From Oscillospiraceae bacterium (lineage in GTDB: Bacteria > Bacillota > Clostridia > Oscillospirales > CAG-382), in NCBI GenBank assembly GCA_022508745.1, contig JAFLUP010000020.1, positions 1 to 34,993 of the forward strand: 34,993 bases of DNA, given 5' to 3'. Each line of letters starts with the position of its first letter. The first letter of the stretch is position 1. A program made the position numbers and the translations under genes. Below the pieces are notes generated by a model, which was not told the DNA's origin, did not search any database, and saw nothing but the letters and a program-made list of their open reading frames with translations. Below are positions 32,474-34,993 of this stretch, piece by piece.

Positions 32474-33169
32474 TCACCATGCCTTTCCTTCATTTCGGAG
32501 CAGTTGCTCCACATACCCGAGCACCTGGGAATGGATATCCTCCCGCGTGCGCAGGGAATCCCCCTCCCCTGCACAGTGGACAGTGGTCCAGCCCAGCTTT
32601 TCCGAGGCGTAAAGGGCTGCGCGATAGCTGTCCTGCAGGTGGGACGGGCTCTTTTCGTGAATATCGGTGACGCGGCCGGTCTCCGACGCGCGGCGCCTGA
32701 TCAGCGCCGCAGAAACGGCGGGCGGGACGCACAGGTACAGCACCAGATCCGGCGCGGGAAGCCCCAGCTTGCCGTATTCGAACTCGAACAGCCAATCGAG
32801 GAACGCATCGTATTCCTCCGGCGGGAGCTTGGAAAGCTGATGCACCGCGTTGGCGGTGGTGTACCGGTTGGCGAGAATCACCGTCCCCGCCTCGTAATCC
32901 TTTTGCCAATCGAGGCGGTAGGAGCAAAACCTGTCCACCGCATAGAAGGTGGACGCCGCGTAGCCGTTGACCGCGCCGGGATCCTCCCCGAAGCGCCCTT
33001 GCAGGTAGAGGTTCACGGCGGCGCTCATCTCGCCGTCATAGGTGGGAAAGCTGACCGTGCGGCAAGGGATCCCCTTCTCCCGCAGCGCCTGTTCCAACAG
33101 CTTTGTCTGGGTCTCCTTGCCGGAACCGTCCAGCCCATCGATGGCGATGAGTCGTTTGGGTCTCTGCAT
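32474..33169 (-). CDS. tmk: Thymidylate kinase-like protein
   Basis: The 231-residue enzyme phosphorylates dTMP. The P-loop is G12-L-D-G-S-G-K18-E-T, where the usual Thr after Lys is Glu. The N-R-Y-T-T-A-N segment near 101-107 fits the D/N-R-Y motif of dTMP kinases, and R-R-R...G-R-V-T-D-I-H-E near 160 fits the lid. It is long for Tmk (usual about 210). ATG 33169 follows GGAGG. It is the first gene of the leftward 17-gene run. Confidence 0.87.
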   Translation of the reverse strand: MQRPKRLIAIDGLDGSGKETQTKLLEQALREKGIPCRTVSFPTYDGEMSAAVNLYLQGRFGEDPGAVNGYAASTFYAVDRFCSYRLDWQKDYEAGTVILANRYTTANAVHQLSKLPPEEYDAFLDWLFEFEYGKLGLPAPDLVLYLCVPPAVSAALIRRRASETGRVTDIHEKSPSHLQDSYRAALYASEKLGWTTVHCAGEGDSLRTREDIHSQVLGYVEQLLRNEGKAW

Positions 33170-33207
33170 ATCGGCCGCCTCCTATCCTCATTATAATATA
33201 TCATGTT

Positions 33208-33236
33208 ATTATATCACTTTTCCGCCGCAAATGCAA
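33208..33236 (-). promoter_or_regulatory. Promoter of the tmk-to-lgt run
   Basis: On the minus strand TTGCAT (33231-33236) and a perfect TATAAT (33208-33213) have a 17-base spacer. Overlapping AT-rich inverted repeats (ATAATA...TATTAT) lie just downstream. No other strong minus-strand promoter was seen within the run, though internal ones cannot be excluded. Confidence 0.75.
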
Positions 33237-33249
33237 GGGTTTGCGCAAA

Positions 33250-33294
33250 AAAATCAAAAACGGGGACCTTCCCGTTTTGGGAAGCTCCCCGTTT
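33250..33294 (-). terminator. Terminator of the CapA-family gene
   Basis: ACGGGGA-C-CTTCCC/GGGAAG-C-TCCCCGT forms a 13-bp stem with one mismatch. On the minus strand it is followed by TTTTTGATTTTTTT. It lies 17 bases after the stop at 33311. Confidence 0.9.
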
Positions 33295-33310
33295 GGCGCA
33301 AAAATGAACG

Positions 33311-34723
33311 TTATCGGTATTCCGGCGGCAGGAATTCTGCCGGGATGATCTCCTTCACCGTCCTGTAAAGGTTCTCAAGACTGAACTTGCCGCCGCGCAG
33401 CGTGGAGCCGTGGGACTTTTCGTACCACACCACGCCGTGCGCCGCCGCCAGTCCCTCCGTGTAGTCCTTCAGGTCATACAGCTTAAAGTTGCGGTAGCCG
33501 GTGTCAAGCTGGGTATTCACCGATTTTTCCTTGGTATAGTGCAGGACCAGCGGGGTGAAGAGCGGTTCCTCGACGGTGATCTCCTTGGTCTGGGCATCTC
33601 GGCGCACATTGAAGGACAGCATCCCCTCCAGCACGTTCAGCCCGCCCTGCATCCCGGAAACGAAGTTGCCCAGCGAATAGGTCAGCAGCATCCGATGGCC
33701 GGTGGAGCTTTCCATCCATTGCATGGGCTGGATACAGTGGGAGTGCATACCGATGACCACGTCCACGCCCAGCTCGCAGAACAGGTTGGCAAAAAACTTC
33801 TGGTCGCTGTTGGGGCTGTAGGTATCCTCATTCCCCCAGTGTGCGGAGACGATGACCACATCCGCCTGCTGTTTTGCCAGCGCCACCTGCTTGCGGACGA
33901 AATCCTCCTTCATATACGGGATATACGTCTCGGAACGGCTGGTGATGCCGTTGGTGCCGTAGGTATAGGTCAGGAACGCGAAGGTGATGCCCTGCTCCTC
34001 ATACAGCACGATGTTGTTGGTATCCGCCTCGTTCTTGTAATAGCCCAACGGCGTCATACCGAGGGATTTGAAAAAGCCGTCCGAATGGATCAGGAAGCTG
34101 TCGTTGCCGGCGTCCAGCATATGGTTATGCGCCATGTTGACTACGTCCACGCCCAGCGTCCGGAGGGTCCTCCCCACCGCTTCGGGGGAGTTGAACGTGG
34201 GATACCCGTAGATCTTGGTGCCGTCCCCGCCGGAAAGCGTCTCTTGGTTGATATAGCAGATATCCGCGTTTTTCATCCGCTCTGCGACGTTTGTATAAAT
34301 AGAAGAAAAGTCGTAGTTGGCGTCGTTGGTAGCCACATAGGTGCAATTCTCGTTGTGCGCGTTGGCGTAGCACTCCATGGCGTAGTAATAGACGGACGGA
34401 TGGATCAGGTTATCCCCGCAGGCGAGGATGCTGACCACCGTGTCCTCCGAAACCGGAGGCGGATCCTCCGAATTTTCGGGGGCGGAAGTCGGCTCATCGC
34501 TCCTATCCGCAGACGGGTCGTCAGACGTAGACGTGGAGCCGGGAACGGATCCCGTTTGGCTCTCGTCTCCGACGGAATCCACCGAGGAGACAGGGTCGTT
34601 ACCCTCCTGCCTCTGCAGAACGGTAGCGCCGTATATCACGATCAGCGCGGTCAGCGCCAGTACCAGAAAAAGCGTAAAATATCGGTAGGCGCTCGCGCCT
34701 TTCTTGGCTTTTTTACCTCCCAT
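33311..34723 (-). CDS. CapA-family (PGA_cap) metallophosphatase-like protein
   Basis: The 470-residue protein has a basic cytoplasmic N-terminus, one membrane segment (about 14-36) and a long Ser/Asp/Pro/Glu-rich linker (about 38-93). The extracellular CapA domain follows: I-L-A-C-G-D-N-L-I-H (about 97-106), I-N-Q-E-T near 161, N-M-A-H-N-H near 197, V-S-A-H-W-G-N-E near 292 and G-M-H-S-H near 325. The Asp, Asn and His set is that of a calcineurin-like metal site. Relatives act in poly-gamma-glutamate capsule synthesis. No pgsB/C genes are here, so the substrate is open. I start at ATG 34723 (AAGGGG upstream); an upstream ATG at 34786 lies in the promoter -10. Confidence 0.9.
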   Translation of the reverse strand: MGGKKAKKGASAYRYFTLFLVLALTALIVIYGATVLQRQEGNDPVSSVDSVGDESQTGSVPGSTSTSDDPSADRSDEPTSAPENSEDPPPVSEDTVVSILACGDNLIHPSVYYYAMECYANAHNENCTYVATNDANYDFSSIYTNVAERMKNADICYINQETLSGGDGTKIYGYPTFNSPEAVGRTLRTLGVDVVNMAHNHMLDAGNDSFLIHSDGFFKSLGMTPLGYYKNEADTNNIVLYEEQGITFAFLTYTYGTNGITSRSETYIPYMKEDFVRKQVALAKQQADVVIVSAHWGNEDTYSPNSDQKFFANLFCELGVDVVIGMHSHCIQPMQWMESSTGHRMLLTYSLGNFVSGMQGGLNVLEGMLSFNVRRDAQTKEITVEEPLFTPLVLHYTKEKSVNTQLDTGYRNFKLYDLKDYTEGLAAAHGVVWYEKSHGSTLRGGKFSLENLYRTVKEIIPAEFLPPEYR

Positions 34724-34785
34724 GGAAACCCCTTCCCCTTTCCTGTGAAACATGGTATTTGCATAGGGCTCGAAACAGTACCACA

Positions 34786-34814
34786 AGTATACTACGCGCC
34801 CCGAAAAAAGTCAA
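34786..34814 (-). promoter_or_regulatory. Promoter of the CapA-family gene
   Basis: On the minus strand TTGACT (34809-34814) and TATACT (34786-34791) have a 17-base spacer, close to consensus. Confidence 0.85.
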
Positions 34815-34903
34815 GCATCTGCATGTCAAAAAATTGTAATGTTCCTGTGACACTCCATTTACGGCGACACATCACGCCAAAAAGAAAATCCTGCCGAGCC
34901 AAC

Positions 34904-34933
34904 TTACAAATTTACGCTAACATAAGCTACAAT
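34904..34933 (+). promoter_or_regulatory. Possible promoter reading out of the window
   Basis: TTACAA (34904-34909) and TACAAT (34928-34933) are 18 bases apart on the plus strand. Transcription would begin near 34940, at the inverted repeat at 34942. Nothing else is recognised in 34815-34903. Confidence 0.4.
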
Positions 34934-34941
34934 AACAATTC

Positions 34942-34974
34942 ATGTTCGGGGCGGACATGCGCCGACCCGAACAT
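34942..34974 (+). other. Hairpin at the start of a rightward transcript
   Basis: ATGTTCGGG (34942-34950) pairs with CCCGAACAT (34966-34974). An inner GGCG/CGCC stem (34950-34953, 34960-34963) encloses a 6-base loop. The element continues beyond the window. It may be a structured 5' leader, an ncRNA start or an operator. I could not assign a family. Confidence 0.45.
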
Positions 34975-34993
34975 ACCTTACGGTTCCGCGAGT

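Noticed and set aside
32474-33169. Glu in the tmk P-loop as a sign of an inactive enzyme
   Set aside because: The catalytic Lys18 and other motifs remain, and I recall similar G-S-G-K-E variants among thymidylate kinase-like proteins, so this alone is weak evidence.

Overview
The window looks like a chromosome segment from an anaerobic, spore-forming, GC-rich member of the Clostridia (Oscillospiraceae/Ruminococcaceae-like). The grounds are two small spore-coat-type genes, a T-box leader, the GatCAB amidotransferase route, ferredoxin-linked 2-oxoacid oxidation, a non-mevalonate isoprenoid pair, Gram-positive lipoprotein signals and AGGAGG-type ribosome sites. Assignment below class level is inference.

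Left edge (1-1200): the 3' part of a tRNA-Gly(GCC) and its terminator, an array of short inverted repeats with self-complementary spacers, one AT-rich HAD-phosphatase gene that looks foreign, a second terminator and a single relative of the repeat. 1204-3913 (minus): metallo-beta-lactamase-fold hydrolase, a membrane-anchored protein and an unrecognised 518-residue protein. 4148-4585 (plus): two small coat-type proteins.

4641-9638 (minus): a tRNA-dependent amidation operon. A T-box leader controls an aspartyl-tRNA synthetase whose C-terminus is a complete GatC, followed by gatA and gatB. The leader's specifier loop holds GAAC (overlapping Glu GAA and Asn AAC codons) and no Asp codon, so the operon probably senses a product of its own pathway. 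A CBS-domain gene lies upstream.

10624-18193 (plus): ilvE from a good vegetative promoter, a membrane DUF3810-like zinc peptidase, and two large secreted lipoproteins, one with discoidin-like modules and a DUF4855 domain.

33169-18250 (minus): 17 genes in one direction with very tight spacing: tmk, DJ-1 family, CPBP protease, mltG, U32 peptidase, a membrane protein, a P-loop ATPase, four 2-oxoacid:ferredoxin oxidoreductase subunits, ispD, ispF, nagA, an M16 pair (one active, one degenerate) and lgt. The only large gap (ispD-ispF) holds a perfect 15-bp inverted repeat. The right end has a CapA-family gene with its own promoter and terminator, then a promoter-like sequence and hairpin directed out of the window.

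The best candidates for something unusual are the AspRS-GatC fusion under a putative two-codon T-box and the hairpin-array-flanked HAD gene beside the tRNA. I found no CRISPR array, phage, transposase or defence system.
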